Shown: in pieces, positions 62,940-64,000 of the stretch | Numbering within the stretch: the first letter of the stretch is position 1 | Layout of the letters: every line of letters begins with the position of its first letter | Assembly (NCBI GenBank): GCA_028023455.1 | Contig: JAQFVV010006305.1 | Location: 3,029,001-3,093,000 of the forward strand | Length of the DNA: 64,000 bases | Source of the DNA: Epiperipatus broadwayi | Lineage: Eukaryota; Onychophora; Udeonychophora; Euonychophora; Peripatidae | Direction of reading: 5' to 3' | The notes under the pieces: model-generated | Databases searched by the model: none | Told to the model about the DNA's origin: nothing | Seen by the model: only the letters and a program-made list of their open reading frames with translations | Made by a program: the position numbers and the translations under genes

Positions 62940-64000
62940 TGACAGATCCATTCTGATTTCATTTTATACGTTTAATTCTGTCAAGAAGTTTCTAACTCAT
63001 GCATTTTACATTCAATCATTCTTAATAATCTTTATATATCCGTATCCATATTTATCTGTGAGGTCTGCAATCACACGTCTTTTGTTTTAATATGAAATTA
63101 TTTTTTCTAAAAATTCTCAACTACGCTTAATTCAATGATTAATTTCATTTATATATTTCCATCTATATTGGTAATTTGATCAGATGTCTTCATTAAGTTT
63201 TAAAATCATATTTGTGGAAATTACTATACTACATGTAAATCCAAGATTGTATAAGTAACCTCCATTTTTTTTTTTTTTTTTGGTTTTTTATTTTAATCAA
63301 TAAAACTGTTATAAAAGTTCTAAAAAAAATCAAAGCTGTTACATTTGGGTAAATATTTTTTCCGAATTTAATAATATCCAGAGTTTATGTTATACTGTTC
63401 CAAAGCCTTACTTACAACTGAAATATTTATAAATGTCCTTTTATAATCAACATATTTAAGCAGAAAAATAATTCACATGTGTTGGTTCTTTTAATAACTT
63501 CTCTTAATATCTTTATATGAAATACTGTGTTATAATCACTTTAAAATCAGTTTGTTACTTTAATTGATTGAGTGTTAAATGTTCTATAGATAATTGATAA
63601 TGATTTTAGTAAAATATATTACATAAAAGTAACAAAAAATAATAGGTCTGTAATTTATAATATCTTTTTCATTTGTCTTAAATGTTTATGTATGAAAAAA
63701 AAAGTCATATATTTTTTATATCTCCCCTTTCACTGAGAATATGTGACATTTCAATTGATGCTATGATTGTATGGAATATAGTTTTTTGTTATCTTATATT
63801 TTTTAATATTCTAGATTCTTTGTATAATCTTTCTATAACTATCATCCATGTTTTAATAAATGCGTTATCTTTTCTTTTCATGTTTGAATTAACTTTTCTG
63901 TCAATTTAGAAATATCCATTACATATTTGGAACTTATATTCTCTTTTAAATGAATTATTTCTTCAATATTTTACAGAATTCTACATATTCAATTCTTCTA
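62940..64000 (-). pseudogene. degenerate LINE reverse transcriptase, cut by right window edge
   Basis: The minus strand reads, in order and in shifting frames, DIINYRPI (about 63,640-63,660), equal to 'xxNYRPISLL'. TKIIINYL is next, equal to 'xKIIxxRL'. YVDYKRTF (63,431-63,454) is the catalytic 'FVDYxKAF' block, with the first Asp kept and the second residue pair altered. VSKALEQYNINSGY (63,375-63,420) and IRKKYLPKCNSF follow, matching 'LxxALxxxGIxxxYIxIIxxIYxxCxAxI'. Weaker similarity to 'GVRQGDxxSPxLF' and 'GIxIDGE' lies at 63,190-63,280, where poly-T runs interrupt. The FADD motif cannot be read. Frameshifts make it inactive. It is distinct from the LINE at the left edge. Confidence 0.65.

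Overview
The window is A+T-rich animal (metazoan) nuclear DNA, about three quarters A/T by eye, with no prokaryotic-style gene packing. The only segment I recognise as part of a live host gene is one 196-bp exon on the minus strand (56,796-56,991). It has proper splice sites and encodes part of a procollagen galactosyltransferase (COLGALT/GLT25D family). No other exon of that gene could be found, so its flanking introns are long; part or most of the window may be intron or intergenic DNA. The species cannot be fixed. Penelope-like elements (PLEs), BED-type hAT transposons, APE-type LINEs and tRNA-derived SINEs together fit an invertebrate such as a mollusc, flatworm or cnidarian, and nothing here decides among them.

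Nearly everything else recognisable is decayed mobile DNA. Left end (1-2,010, minus): a LINE relic with endonuclease and reverse-transcriptase (RT) motifs, broken by a foldback/tandem repeat (755-1,161). 8.0 kb: a tRNA-derived SINE. 14.7-15.3 kb (minus): a hAT transposase fragment interrupted by a short insertion carrying an 80-bp near-perfect palindrome between 12-bp direct repeats. 16.1, 21.2, 30.9, 46.35 and 59.3 kb: weaker tRNA-like SINE heads or fragments. 25.2-26.85 kb (minus): a nearly full-length hAT transposase pseudogene of the GTF2IRD2-like group. 36.4-37.0 kb: short tandem and diverged duplications. 40.2-40.6 kb: a small non-autonomous hAT-like element.

41.2-48.9 kb (plus) is a Penelope-like district. 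Copy 1 (41.17-43.2 kb) has the N-terminal, RT and GIY-YIG parts but an internal deletion. Copy 2 (to 44,855) carries the RT palm and stops exactly where copy 3 (from about 48,027) resumes, so 2 and 3 look like one element split by about 3.17 kb of unrelated DNA. 50.75-51.72 kb (plus): a second type of hAT (DUF4371/ZMYM-like) relic. It abuts a TTAA-bounded TA palindrome and then a PLE 3' end of a different lineage (51.82-52.54 kb). 54.9-55.2 kb (minus): a LINE 3' tail. 58.2-59.0 and 61.5-61.9 kb: large foldback repeats. 62.85 kb: a SINE with a clean 14-bp target-site duplication. 62.94-64.0 kb (minus): a second LINE RT relic running off the right edge.

No rRNA, CRISPR, operon or intact transposon was seen. 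All transposase and RT frames carry stops and frameshifts, so none should be active. Family assignments come from reading translations by eye against remembered family motifs; no database search was possible.
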